Positions 1 to 8,800 of a DNA stretch of 64,000 nucleotides are shown here, one piece after another (the first letter of the stretch is position 1; every line of letters starts with the position of its first letter). The notes below the pieces were generated by a model. That model had not been told where the DNA came from and made no database searches. It saw only the letters and a list, made by a program, of their open reading frames with translations. The position numbers were made by a program, and so were the translations under genes. Source of the stretch: Conexibacter woesei DSM 14684 (GTDB taxonomy: Bacteria; Actinomycetota; Thermoleophilia; Solirubrobacterales; Solirubrobacteraceae); contig NC_013739.1 of NCBI RefSeq assembly GCF_000025265.1, positions 4,388,001 to 4,452,000 of the forward strand, in the 5' to 3' direction.

Positions 1-3000
1 GCCAGACTCGTAGACGCCGGCATCCGCGGCTGCCACGGGCGCCGTGCGGTCGACGATCACCCGCCCGCTGGTGTGTCCGGTCGTCCCAGCCGCGTTCTGC
101 GCCCACGCCGCAAGCGTGTTCGCGCCCTCCGGCAGTCTGGTCGTCACGACTGAGAACTCGTGCGTCACGTCTCGAGGACAGAGGCTGTCGCACTCGACCG
201 TCCAGGTGTCGGTAGGGGTCGTCGCGCTCGGGCCGTAGCCGAACGTCTGGATGCCGAGCGCACGATCGACGCCGCGAACACGGAAGACCGCCGGGTCGGT
301 GCCGTTGCTGTAGACCTCGTCGTTCTCCGCTTCGACGCTCACGGCCGGCACGCTCACTTGCGGCAGCTCGAGGGCGGTGATGGGCTTGCCGGTTGACGGG
401 ACGAGGAGGTCGAGGTCGCCGGTCTCGACGTCGACGGTCTTGATGCCGGTCGCGACGCTGGTCGGCGAGGTGTCGTAGGAGTAGGCGGTGAGGACGGTGG
501 AGCCGGGGCCCGTCCAGCTGGGAGCGGTGAAGGAGAGGTTGCAGTTTCTGGTCTGGCTGGGCAGGTTCGGGGTGAGCGTCTGCGTGGCGATGTCGATCCC
601 GTGGATCGCGTAGCCGCAGTAGTCGCCGAGCGGGAGGCCGGAGAAGACGATCATGCTGTTGTCTTCCGAGAAGCGGGGCTTGGACGTGACGGTGTCCTGT
701 TGGACGTCGCCGCCGATCTCTACCGCTCTTTCGCCGGTCCCGTTGGCGGCTGCGGTCACGATCGCCGTCTGGCTGCCGTTGCGGGCCAGGTAGGTCAGCC
801 GGCCGCCGTCGGGCGAGTAGCTCGGGAGGTCACGGTCGGTGTAGGGCACATCGGGCGTCCAGCCCGCGTCGAGCCGCAGCGCGGTTCCGGTCGCGATGTC
901 GAGCGAGTAGATCCCGGTTGCGAAGTCGACAGGGGAGTAAGCCGCTATCGCCAGGCCGTCGCCGGTGGGTGAGAACGCGACGCTCGACGGACTCTGTGGG
1001 CCGTCGCCGCTGCCGCCGGCGCTGGGCGCGTTGAGCAGCAGGCGGCGACCTCTGCCGTTGATGCCGACGAGCTCGATGCCGCGGCTGGTGATCATCGCGA
1101 CCGTGTCGCCGTCGGGCGAGACGGCGATGTCTTTCAGATCGTCGGCGTAGGAGACGGTGAGCACCTTTCGTGGGTCGGTGCCGTCGAGCTTGGCCGTCCA
1201 CAGCTCCTCGCTGTCGAGCACCAGCGCGAACCGCCGCGGGGCCAGCAGCGCGCCGCGCACGATCGCGCTGGTGCCGCTGTCGTCGAGGTTCTGGCCGCCG
1301 TCGTAGACGACCCGCAGCCGCAGCCGCTGGCCGAGGTCCTCGGTCGTGACCAGGTACGTCGAGCCGGTCGCGCCGCCGATCGGCCGGCAGTCGCCGCCGT
1401 CCGGGTTGCAGCGCATCCACTGCGCGCTCCATGCGATGCCCGGGTCCGGGACGACGGCGGTGAGGACCGAGCCGACGCGAGCGGAGCCGGCGAAGGCGAT
1501 GTCGCCCTGCTCCGTCGTGGGCGCGTAGCCGATCAGTCGCGTCAGGGAGGAGGCGGTCGCGGTCCCGTACGGGCTCAAGGCGGTCACGGTGACGCGCATC
1601 CACGCGTTGTAGGCCGCGGGCACCTCGTAGGTGCCGCCGGTCGCGTCCGTGACTGCTCTGCAGCTTGACGGATCGGCCGTGGTGCACTCCTCCCATTGGT
1701 AGGAGAGCGTGACGGGACCCGTGCCTCTCCAGATGCCGTCGTCGACCACGAGCGTGCCCTCGGGCGGGCAGTCTCCGCCACCGCAACTCGACGCCGGCAC
1801 TATGTTCGGCCGCCCGAGGATCTCGGGCAGCTGGACGTTGACCGGCGGGCTCGTCGCGATCGGCCCGAATGCTGCCGAGTTCGTCGTTCCGACGCCCTTG
1901 AAGTTGCGGCCACGGACCGTGGCGAGGAGCGTCGAGCCGACGTCGGCGCCGGTCGCGACGTAGCGCCAGTCGTTCTCGCCGGCGATGTCCTGGCAGGCAG
2001 TGCCCGCGGCGTTGCAGCGGCGCCACTGCGGCTGGAACGTCTTCGGGTGCGCGCCCGTCCAGTGGTTGGTCTCGATCCCGAGCGTCTCACCGTCAGCTGC
2101 TCTGCCGGTGATGACCGGCTGCACGCGTGAGCGCGGCGACACCAGCAGCCCCGTGTACGGGACGGTGACGCGGAACGCCTCCGCACGCTGCTCCCCGGTA
2201 GCGTCGGTCGCGGTGAGGCGGATCGTGTGGTCGCCGGGCGGGAAGTCACCGGTGTTCAGCGACCACGAGCCTGCCTGCGTCGCGGCACATCTGCCACTGC
2301 AGTCCCACGACCACGTCCGCTCGGCGAAGCCGTCGACGGTCAGCTCGACGCGTGCGATGCCGGCGCTGTCGCTCGCGGTGAACGTGAGGGGATAGACGCC
2401 GTTGGCCAACGTCGTGAAGGCGCTGGTCTTGAGTCTGCCGCCGAGCGCGAGCGTCATCTGCGGCGTCACGTCGGTCGTCATCGACGTCGCCAGCAACGAG
2501 TCCGCACCGAACGTGTACCGCCGTCTTCTGCCGTCCGCTGCTGTGACGTCCGCGTGACCAGGTGCCCCGTCGTATGTGGTTGCGGGCTGGTCGACCCCGC
2601 CGGTGACGGGCGTGATCGACGCGACGAACGTGCTGTCAGGCCAGTACGCCAGCTTGACCGCTCTGCCGTCAGGCAGGTCGATTCTCATCAATCGCCGGTC
2701 GTCATACGTGTATCTCGTCTGCGCACCGGCGGGCGTCGTGTACGACGTCAGCGTGTGGTTGTCGTAGCCGTATCTGTGCGTCGCCCCGTCCTGGTCTCTG
2801 ATCACCGTGACGTCACCGACCGGGTCGTACTCGAATCTCATCAGCCGCCCGCGATTGTCGGCGAGCGTTCTGAGCCGGTCGCCGAGCGAGGCGTAGTAGG
2901 TGGCGTCGACCTGATAGCCGTCGACGGCGCGCGTGCTGAGGAGGCGGTGGACCGGGTCTCCGGCCCCGAACGTCCAGACCTCGAGCGTGTCGTCGAACGC

Positions 3001-4770
3001 GACCGTGATCGTGCCGTCCTGGTTCTCGTGCAGCGATGCGTCCATCCCGACCGGCGACGCGAAGCTGCCGTCGGCCCGCTTGTGGAAGACGCCGTCGAGC
3101 CCGGTCACGCCGAACAGCACGTACGAGCCGTCCGCGTCGTCCTGCTCCAACGTGATCGTGCCGAAGTCGCCTCTCGTCCCGTTGCCGAACGTCCCGCCGA
3201 AGTCGAACCGGTTCTCCGTGTTGAAGTAGCGCGCGACCGTGAGCCGGTCGTTCCCGTTCTCGAAACCGAGATCGTCGGAGACGAGCGCCATGTTCTCGTT
3301 GCCGACGTTGACCAGCAGCTCCGACCCGTCGCTGAGTCTGTGTCGGTCGTAGCTGTACTGCGGACCGACACCGGTGCGCGTCGCGTAGCGCACATAGATC
3401 TCGTGCTGATCGAAGGAATCGAGGTGCTGTCTGGACTCGTCCGCCGCCTTCAGCATCAGGTTCTGGCTCGGCTCACGGCCGTCGACCATCGCCTGCATCA
3501 GCTCGGTCATGTCCCAGACCGCCCAGTGCCCGACGCGGTCCGCCGCCATCGTCTCTCGCGCCTCCCGCGGCGATCTGAAGTCACCGCCGGCGACTCTCCA
3601 CGCGGTCGTGCCGTCGCGTCTGTTCCACGTCGCGCTGCTCGTGAAGCTGCTCGTCACGTGGTGCAGATCGACGTCTGCCGTTGCCGGCGCGCTCTGCCCG
3701 ACCAGAAACGCGTTGACGTGGCTCTGCAACACGAGCGCGTCGTCACGTATGACCTGGTTGAGATCTCTCAGCGCGATCAGCCCTCGCCGCGTCTGCGTCC
3801 CGTCCTTCCCGACGAACGTCGTCAACGTGGTCCCGCAGTTCGACGTGTTCGCCGCAGCGCCGCTCTTGATCTCGCAGACGCGTGCCGGCCCCTCCCACGT
3901 CGTCGTCGGATCGACCACCACCGGGAACGCCCGCGCCGGGTCCGACAGCCACGCTCTGTCGAGTACCAGCACCACGACCTGCCGGCCGTCGCCCGACTCG
4001 ACCTCGTACCGCGCCGCCTGCGACATCGCGCCGCTCGCGTCCTTCATCCATGGCGCCTGGAACGTGAACCGCCGCTGCCCCGAGCCGTCGGTGAAGTCCA
4101 CATCACCAGCAGCGTCGACAGCCGCGTGAAGGCCAGGCGCGTCGACGTCGAAGCGGTACGACGACGGCACGTCGCTCGACGCCAACGTCAACGTCTCCTT
4201 CACGACGTCGCCCTGCAGCTCGTACCCGACGTCGACGCCGTCGATCGCATCGCCGAACGTCGCCTCGCTGCCATCGGCTCTCACCGTCGAGGACTCCGCC
4301 CCGCCGGTGAGTGCGAACGACAGCTCGTGATCGCCGCCGGCGATCGTCACCGCACCCGACGCATCCGCCGGGACCACGACGTCGAGCGGACCCGCCACGT
4401 TCTCGAGCGATCCGTCGGCCGTCGCGACCAATCTGTCGTCGACAGGCTCCCAGCCACCGTCAGCCCCGCGATAGTTGACAGGGACGTTCGAGATCCGCGC
4501 CTCGTACGTCCCGTCGGCCAGACGCCTGGTCTGCGAGAACTCCGTACGCAACGACGGAACCTCGACAGGCGCTCTCGCCTGGGGCGCGGCGCCCGAAACC
4601 GACGACGCAGGCCCACCCGACCACGGATCGGCAGCGAGCGCCGTCGCACCCCCAAGCAGCGCGACGACACCGAACACGACGGCAAGCCGAGCCCCGACCC
4701 CAACCGTACGCAGCCGCGCACAACTACGACGAATCCGCCCAAGCGGACGCCCGCACCAATCCCCGCGCAT
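1..4770 (-). CDS. Giant secreted YD/RHS-type repeat protein (N-terminal part, gene leaves window)
   Basis: One frame stays open from an ATG at 4770 (preceded by AGGGGC) to the left edge, giving 1590 residues with no stop; the C-terminus is missing. Residues 1-46 look like a long Arg-rich signal peptide with a hydrophobic core (VVFGVVALLGGATALA). A beta-rich region follows. YD-type repeats lie at about 624-710 (RFEYDPVGDV, HRYGYDNHTL, TRYTYDDRRL). Three Ig-like repeats with a W-x-R/E-C ... C pattern lie near 918, 1025 and 1115, and a TolB/WD40-like propeller at about 1170-1460 (AVSPDGDTVA, AFSPTGDGLA, SYSPDGGRLT). Such proteins are exported to the cell surface, and RHS proteins often end in a variable toxin or adhesion domain, which cannot be seen here. 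Exact role unknown. Confidence 0.85.
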   Translation of the reverse strand, partial: MRGDWCGRPLGRIRRSCARLRTVGVGARLAVVFGVVALLGGATALAADPWSGGPASSVSGAAPQARAPVEVPSLRTEFSQTRRLADGTYEARISNVPVNYRGADGGWEPVDDRLVATADGSLENVAGPLDVVVPADASGAVTIAGGDHELSFALTGGAESSTVRADGSEATFGDAIDGVDVGYELQGDVVKETLTLASSDVPSSYRFDVDAPGLHAAVDAAGDVDFTDGSGQRRFTFQAPWMKDASGAMSQAARYEVESGDGRQVVVLVLDRAWLSDPARAFPVVVDPTTTWEGPARVCEIKSGAAANTSNCGTTLTTFVGKDGTQTRRGLIALRDLNQVIRDDALVLQSHVNAFLVGQSAPATADVDLHHVTSSFTSSATWNRRDGTTAWRVAGGDFRSPREARETMAADRVGHWAVWDMTELMQAMVDGREPSQNLMLKAADESRQHLDSFDQHEIYVRYATRTGVGPQYSYDRHRLSDGSELLVNVGNENMALVSDDLGFENGNDRLTVARYFNTENRFDFGGTFGNGTRGDFGTITLEQDDADGSYVLFGVTGLDGVFHKRADGSFASPVGMDASLHENQDGTITVAFDDTLEVWTFGAGDPVHRLLSTRAVDGYQVDATYYASLGDRLRTLADNRGRLMRFEYDPVGDVTVIRDQDGATHRYGYDNHTLTSYTTPAGAQTRYTYDDRRLMRIDLPDGRAVKLAYWPDSTFVASITPVTGGVDQPATTYDGAPGHADVTAADGRRRRYTFGADSLLATSMTTDVTPQMTLALGGRLKTSAFTTLANGVYPLTFTASDSAGIARVELTVDGFAERTWSWDCSGRCAATQAGSWSLNTGDFPPGDHTIRLTATDATGEQRAEAFRVTVPYTGLLVSPRSRVQPVITGRAADGETLGIETNHWTGAHPKTFQPQWRRCNAAGTACQDIAGENDWRYVATGADVGSTLLATVRGRNFKGVGTTNSAAFGPIATSPPVNVQLPEILGRPNIVPASSCGGGDCPPEGTLVVDDGIWRGTGPVTLSYQWEECTTADPSSCRAVTDATGGTYEVPAAYNAWMRVTVTALSPYGTATASSLTRLIGYAPTTEQGDIAFAGSARVGSVLTAVVPDPGIAWSAQWMRCNPDGGDCRPIGGATGSTYLVTTEDLGQRLRLRVVYDGGQNLDDSGTSAIVRGALLAPRRFALVLDSEELWTAKLDGTDPRKVLTVSYADDLKDIAVSPDGDTVAMITSRGIELVGINGRGRRLLLNAPSAGGSGDGPQSPSSVAFSPTGDGLAIAAYSPVDFATGIYSLDIATGTALRLDAGWTPDVPYTDRDLPSYSPDGGRLTYLARNGSQTAIVTAAANGTGERAVEIGGDVQQDTVTSKPRFSEDNSMIVFSGLPLGDYCGYAIHGIDIATQTLTPNLPSQTRNCNLSFTAPSWTGPGSTVLTAYSYDTSPTSVATGIKTVDVETGDLDLLVPSTGKPITALELPQVSVPAVSVEAENDEVYSNGTDPAVFRVRGVDRALGIQTFGYGPSATTPTDTWTVECDSLCPRDVTHEFSVVTTRLPEGANTLAAWAQNAAGTTGHTSGRVIVDRTAPVAAADAGVYESG

Positions 4771-4895
4771 TCCAGCCCCTGTCGAAAGACGCTCGTCCAG
4801 CCTCCGGCTGGGCGCAGCACGCGCCAAGCTAGCGCGTCAACGCGCCAGCCACAAGAGCGATGCGCTGACGCCGCGCCCGCCTGACGGCGGCGGGG

Positions 4896-5339
4896 TCAGC
4901 CGCCGGAGAACTTGATCGGCGGGTCTCTTCCGACGCTGTCGCGAGGGCAGGGGATCGCGCGGTCCTCGTGGTCGGTGGCGACCGTGTCGCCGCGCGCGAC
5001 GGCGCAGTAGACCTCGATGTGCGGCGCGTTGAAGTTGACGTTGCAGCGGGTGACGGGGACGCCGTCGAACACCCGGCCGTTGCGCACGCAGGCGACGTAG
5101 CGGAAGTTCAGGTGACGGTCGCGCATGCGCTGCTCCATCAGCGCTCTGACCTCGCCGACAGAGGCGGCACGGACCGGCGCGGGCGCGGCACCGGCCGTGG
5201 TGCCGGCGGCGTCACGCGCGCCGCCGCCGTCGGCGCCCGCCGGCTCGCGCGCGAGCAGCAGCACGCCGCCGCCCGCGAGCGCGAGCACGGCGACGAGCAG
5301 CGCGGCGACGACGATGGGAGAGCGTCGCAACCGCGCCAC
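4896..5339 (-). CDS. Small membrane-anchored protein of unknown function
   Basis: 147 aa. The start is GTG at 5339, with GGAGG six bases upstream and directly after the stop of the FAD monooxygenase, so it is probably the last gene of the catabolic operon. The N-terminus is one transmembrane helix (PIVVAALLVAVLALAGGGVLLL), an Ala/Gly-rich linker follows, and an extracytoplasmic domain of about 85 residues carries three Cys (YVACVRNG, TRCNVNF, EVYCAV) plus a fourth near the end (IPCPRD), which could form disulfides. I do not recognise the family. Position in the operon is the only hint of function. Confidence 0.6.
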   Translation of the reverse strand: MARLRRSPIVVAALLVAVLALAGGGVLLLAREPAGADGGGARDAAGTTAGAAPAPVRAASVGEVRALMEQRMRDRHLNFRYVACVRNGRVFDGVPVTRCNVNFNAPHIEVYCAVARGDTVATDHEDRAIPCPRDSVGRDPPIKFSGG

Positions 5340-5350
5340 GCGTCGCCTCC

Positions 5351-6595
5351 TCAGGCCGCCGCGACCGGGTCGGCGGGAGCGGGCGCGCCGCCCGGACCGG
5401 TCGACCAGAGGAACTCGTACGCTCTGAAGTCGCTGTCGCCCTTCGCCAGCGCGGCGTCGCGCGCCTGCTGCTCGGGGCCGTCCGGCACGTGCCACGTCTT
5501 GCCGTTCGCGCGCGAGAGCGCCTGCACTCTCGACGCGCGCGGCTTGCGGCGCGCCTCGTAGCGCTCCAGCGCCGCGGCCACCTCGCCGGGCGCGACGCCC
5601 GCGAGCGTCTCCCCCAGCACCGCCGCGTCCTCGATCGCCTGCGCGGCGCCCTGCGCCTGGAACGGCATCATCGCGTGGCAGGCGTCGCCGAGCAGCGCGA
5701 CGCGACCGTCGATCCACGTCTCCATCGGCTCGCTGTCGTGCAGGCCGTACGCGGTGATCATCGGCGCCGCCTCGATCAGCCGCAGGATCCGCGGATCCCA
5801 GCCCTCACGCGCGGCGAGCATGTCCGCCTGCGAGATCGGCGTCGACCAGAACGCCTCGTCGTCGCGCACGCCAGAGGTCGTCACGCCCATGTAGAGCCCG
5901 GCGCCGCCGCTGATCGGATGCGTGATCACGTGGCCGCCCGGCCCGATCCAGATGTTCTGTGCCGGGCGCTCGAGGATCTCCGCCAGCAGCGGGTCGTCCT
6001 GCACGGTCGCGACGTCGATCATGTGGCGGTTGGTGACTCTGCCGCTGAACGACGGCGGCTGCGGGCCGAAGAGCGAGTCGCGCACCGCCGAGCGGATCCC
6101 GTCGGCGCCGATCACGACGTCGCCGGCGAACTCCGTCCCGTCCGCCGTCACGACGCGCGCCTCGTCCGCGCCGTTGGCGACGACGCGCGCGACCGGCGCG
6201 CCGGTGCGGATCTCGACCGGCGTGCCGGGGCCGTCGGGGTCGGTCGCGACGCCGACGAGCGCTCCGTGCAGGTCGGCGCGGTGCAGGCACCAGTAGGAGG
6301 CGCCGAAGCTGTCCAGCAGCCGCTGGCCGAGGACGACCTCGCCGAGCTTCTCGCCGTCGCTCCAGCGCCGCCGCACGGCGGCCTGCGCCGGCACGCCGGC
6401 GTCGCGGAAGCGGTCGACGACGCCCCACGCGCCGAGCAGGCGCGACGCGTTCGGCGCCATCTGGATGCCGGCGCCGACGATGCCCAGCTCGGGCGCCTGC
6501 TCCAGCACGACGACCTCGTGACCGGCGCGCCGCAGCGCGATCGCCGCGGACAGCCCGCCCAGTCCGGCGCCCGCGATCACACATCTCAACTGCAT
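5351..6595 (-). CDS. FAD-dependent aromatic-ring monooxygenase (hydroxylase)
   Basis: 414 aa, class A flavoprotein hydroxylase of the salicylate/3-hydroxybenzoate/6-hydroxynicotinate hydroxylase group. Visible: N-terminal dinucleotide motif GAGLGG, the DG motif VIGADGIRSAVR near residue 165, and the FAD-ribityl motif GDACHAMMPFQAQG near residue 295. It would use NAD(P)H and O2 to hydroxylate, often with decarboxylation, a ring such as a hydroxypyridine carboxylate. The C-terminal ARRKPRASRVQALSRAN stretch resembles NicC. The ATG at 6595 has AAGGAG six bases upstream; an alternative ATG at 6616 overlaps the preceding stop. In vitamin B6 breakdown the corresponding step is oxygenation of 2-methyl-3-hydroxypyridine-5-carboxylate. 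That substrate is inferred from neighbours only. Confidence 0.8.
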   Translation of the reverse strand: MQLRCVIAGAGLGGLSAAIALRRAGHEVVVLEQAPELGIVGAGIQMAPNASRLLGAWGVVDRFRDAGVPAQAAVRRRWSDGEKLGEVVLGQRLLDSFGASYWCLHRADLHGALVGVATDPDGPGTPVEIRTGAPVARVVANGADEARVVTADGTEFAGDVVIGADGIRSAVRDSLFGPQPPSFSGRVTNRHMIDVATVQDDPLLAEILERPAQNIWIGPGGHVITHPISGGAGLYMGVTTSGVRDDEAFWSTPISQADMLAAREGWDPRILRLIEAAPMITAYGLHDSEPMETWIDGRVALLGDACHAMMPFQAQGAAQAIEDAAVLGETLAGVAPGEVAAALERYEARRKPRASRVQALSRANGKTWHVPDGPEQQARDAALAKGDSDFRAYEFLWSTGPGGAPAPADPVAAA

Positions 6596-6612
6596 CTGCG
6601 TCTCCTTCGCGC

Positions 6613-7644
6613 TCATGTGAGCAACACCACCTTCGTCATCTCGCGCGCGTCGAAGGCACGGTACGCCTCCGCCGCGTCGTCGATCGAGACCTGGTGCGTC
6701 AGCACCTGCGACGGTCTCATCGCGCCCGCCTCGATCGCGGCGAACAGCCGCTCGCGGTCGCGGCCGGGGTTGCCGATCGAGAACGTCAGCGTCAGCTCCT
6801 TCTCGAACATCACGGCGTTGTTGAGCGGATAGTCCGGCTCGAAGTGCGCGCCGACGACCGAGACGACGCCCTGCGCGCGGGCGAGCCCGAAGCTGGCGTC
6901 GAGCGCGGGCAGCGCGCCCGCGGCCTCGATCACGACGTCGGCGCCGAGCCCGGCGCTCGCCGCCGCGACGGCGTCGGCCGCCTCGGCCGGCGTGACCGCC
7001 TCGGCGCCAAGCCCGGCCGCCAGCCGGCGGCGCTCCTCGATCCCGTCGACGGCGATCACCTTGCGCGCGACGCCCGCGGCCGACAGCACCGCCATCAGGC
7101 CGACCGGCCCGCAGCCGAGCACGACGACGAGGTCGCCGTTGGTGACGCCGCCGCGCTGCACTCCCGCGAACGCGGTCGGCAAGATGTCGGCGACGAAGAC
7201 GGCGTCCTCGCTGCTGACCGCGTCGGGGACCTTCCACAGGCAGCGGTCGGCCATCGGGATCCGCACCAGCTCCGCCTGCCCGCCCTCCAGCCGCGGGTAG
7301 ACGCCGGAGTAGCCGAACAGCGAGCGCGTGTCGCACTGCGTCGCGCGGTTGGCGCGGCAGTGCGCACAGGTGCCGTCCGACGTCATCGACGTGTTGACGA
7401 CGCGCTCGCCGACCGCGACCTGCGTGACCGCGTCGCCGACGTCGACGACCTCGCCGACGAACTCGTGGCCGAGGATCGTGCCGTCCTCGAAGCCCGGCGT
7501 CCAGCCGTGGAACGGCAGCAGGTCGGCGCCACAGATCGCGCTGTGCGTGACGCGCACGATCGCGTCGGTCGCGTGCTGGAGCTTGGGGTCCGGCACCTCC
7601 TCGACGCGCACGTCCTCCTTCGCGACCAGTCGCACGGCCTTCAT
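6613..7644 (-). CDS. Zinc-dependent MDR alcohol dehydrogenase
   Basis: 343 aa medium-chain dehydrogenase/reductase. It has the catalytic-zinc motif GHEFVGEVVDVGD with the upstream Cys (AICGADLLPFHG), a structural-zinc-like Cys cluster (CAHCRANRATQC, one Cys short of the usual four) and the NAD-binding motif VLGCGPVGLMAV. Its ATG overlaps the glyoxalase stop by four bases and has GGAGG upstream. In the B6 pathway the 5-hydroxymethyl group of 4-pyridoxic acid must be oxidised to an aldehyde; the known enzyme is an FAD/GMC-type protein that is absent here, so this dehydrogenase is the best local candidate for that step. The reaction is an inference; the family is certain. Confidence 0.85.
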   Translation of the reverse strand: MKAVRLVAKEDVRVEEVPDPKLQHATDAIVRVTHSAICGADLLPFHGWTPGFEDGTILGHEFVGEVVDVGDAVTQVAVGERVVNTSMTSDGTCAHCRANRATQCDTRSLFGYSGVYPRLEGGQAELVRIPMADRCLWKVPDAVSSEDAVFVADILPTAFAGVQRGGVTNGDLVVVLGCGPVGLMAVLSAAGVARKVIAVDGIEERRRLAAGLGAEAVTPAEAADAVAAASAGLGADVVIEAAGALPALDASFGLARAQGVVSVVGAHFEPDYPLNNAVMFEKELTLTFSIGNPGRDRERLFAAIEAGAMRPSQVLTHQVSIDDAAEAYRAFDAREMTKVVLLT

Positions 7645-8048
7645 GCCAGCTCCTCCAGCTCGATCAGGTGGCCGTCGGGATCGACGGCGAAGCAGCGCAC
7701 GCCGCCCCACGGCGGCGAGAACGGCTCGGAGGCGAACTCGACGCCCTCGGCCAGCAGCGCCTCGTACGCCGCCGTGACGCTCGCCACCTCCAGCACGAGC
7801 AGCACGCGCGGCGCCGCCCGGTCGGCGGCGACCGGCGCGGTCGGCACGACGCCCGGCAGGTCCCCAGCCTCGTGTCCCTGCTCGGCGAGCGAGAGGCGGA
7901 TGCCGTTGCGCGACAGGATCGCGTAGGCCGGCCCGTCGAAGCCGATCTCGAACGCGAAGCCGAGCCGCTCGACGTAGAACGCCTTCGAGCGCTCCACGTC
8001 GGCGACCGCGAGGATCACGCCGGCGCGGGTGACTTCGAGCGCCGCCAT
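7641..8048 (-). CDS. VOC-superfamily (glyoxalase/bleomycin-resistance fold) protein
   Basis: 135 aa with the paired beta-alpha-beta-beta-beta pattern of the vicinal oxygen chelate fold: VILAVADVERSKAFYVERLG at the start and CFAVDPDGHLIELEEL at the end, the terminal Glu being the usual metal ligand. It is too short to be a typical extradiol dioxygenase. The ATG at 8048 starts one base after the SDR stop, and its own stop overlaps the zinc dehydrogenase start, so it is co-translated with the catabolic genes. It may be an isomerase, hydratase or ring-opening accessory enzyme. The specific role is unknown. Confidence 0.75.
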   Translation of the reverse strand: MAALEVTRAGVILAVADVERSKAFYVERLGFAFEIGFDGPAYAILSRNGIRLSLAEQGHEAGDLPGVVPTAPVAADRAAPRVLLVLEVASVTAAYEALLAEGVEFASEPFSPPWGGVRCFAVDPDGHLIELEELA

Positions 8049-8049
8049 C

Positions 8050-8784
8050 TCAGTCGCGGATGTGGCCGGCGTCGACGACCAGCGTCTGGCCGGTGACCCA
8101 GCCCGACTCCTCGGAGGCGAGGAACGAGACGGCCGGCGCGATGTCGGCGGGGTGGCCGTGGCGCGGCAGCGCCTGCAGCGCCTGGACGAAGTCGAACGAG
8201 TCCTTGTGCGGCGTCGCGAGCGCACCCTCCGAGCGGATGATCCCGGGCGCGACCGCGTTGGACGTGATCCCGTACTTGCCCAGCTCGGTCGCCTGCACGC
8301 GCGTGAGGCCGATCACGCCGCCCTTCGCGGCGACGTACGGGCCCATGTTCGGCGTGCCGGCGAAGAACGAGTTGGAGGCGATGTTGACGATCCGGCCGTA
8401 GCCGGCCGCGCGCATCGGCTTCTCGACGGCGCGCCCGACGAGGTACGTGCCGTCGAGGTTGACGGAGACGATCTTGCGCCAGTAGGCGAAGTCGACCTCG
8501 TCCCACGGCACGAACGGCACGATCGCGGCCGCGTGCACGAGCACGTCGACTCTGCCGTGGCGCTCCAGCGTCGTGTCGACGATCTTCTGCGCGTCCGCCT
8601 CGACCGAGACGTCCGCCTGCACGGCGACGCCGCCCAGCTCCTCGGCCGCCTTCGCGGCGCCGTCGCCGTTGAGGTCGGCGACGACGACCGTCGCGCCCTC
8701 CTCGACGAGCTTGCCCGCGATCGCGCGGCCGATGCCCTGCGCTGCGCCGGTGACGATCGCGACGCGGTTGTCCAGCTTGCCCAT
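8050..8784 (-). CDS. SDR oxidoreductase, probable pyridoxal 4-dehydrogenase
   Basis: 244 aa classical short-chain dehydrogenase: TGAAQGIG cofactor motif, catalytic Ser in NIASNSFFAG, Tyr/Lys in YVAAKGG. The segments IVPFVPWDEVDFAYWRKI and FFAGTPNMGPYVAAKGGVIG match what I remember of Mesorhizobium loti NAD-dependent pyridoxal 4-dehydrogenase, which oxidises pyridoxal to 4-pyridoxolactone. The lactonase gene sits immediately upstream, as that assignment predicts. An ATG at 8784 with GGAGGA nine bases away is preferred over an in-frame GTG at 8793 that abuts the ribosome site. If the B6 assignment is wrong, it would be a generic 3-oxoacyl reductase-like SDR. Confidence 0.8.
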   Translation of the reverse strand: MGKLDNRVAIVTGAAQGIGRAIAGKLVEEGATVVVADLNGDGAAKAAEELGGVAVQADVSVEADAQKIVDTTLERHGRVDVLVHAAAIVPFVPWDEVDFAYWRKIVSVNLDGTYLVGRAVEKPMRAAGYGRIVNIASNSFFAGTPNMGPYVAAKGGVIGLTRVQATELGKYGITSNAVAPGIIRSEGALATPHKDSFDFVQALQALPRHGHPADIAPAVSFLASEESGWVTGQTLVVDAGHIRD

Positions 8785-8800
8785 CTCGGTCACTCCTCCG

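Noticed and set aside
2227-4884. An 885-codon open frame on the plus strand opposite the YD-repeat gene.
   Set aside because: Its product is Arg/Val-rich with no recognisable motif, while the minus-strand frame gives clear YD, Ig-like and propeller repeats with a signal peptide and ribosome site.
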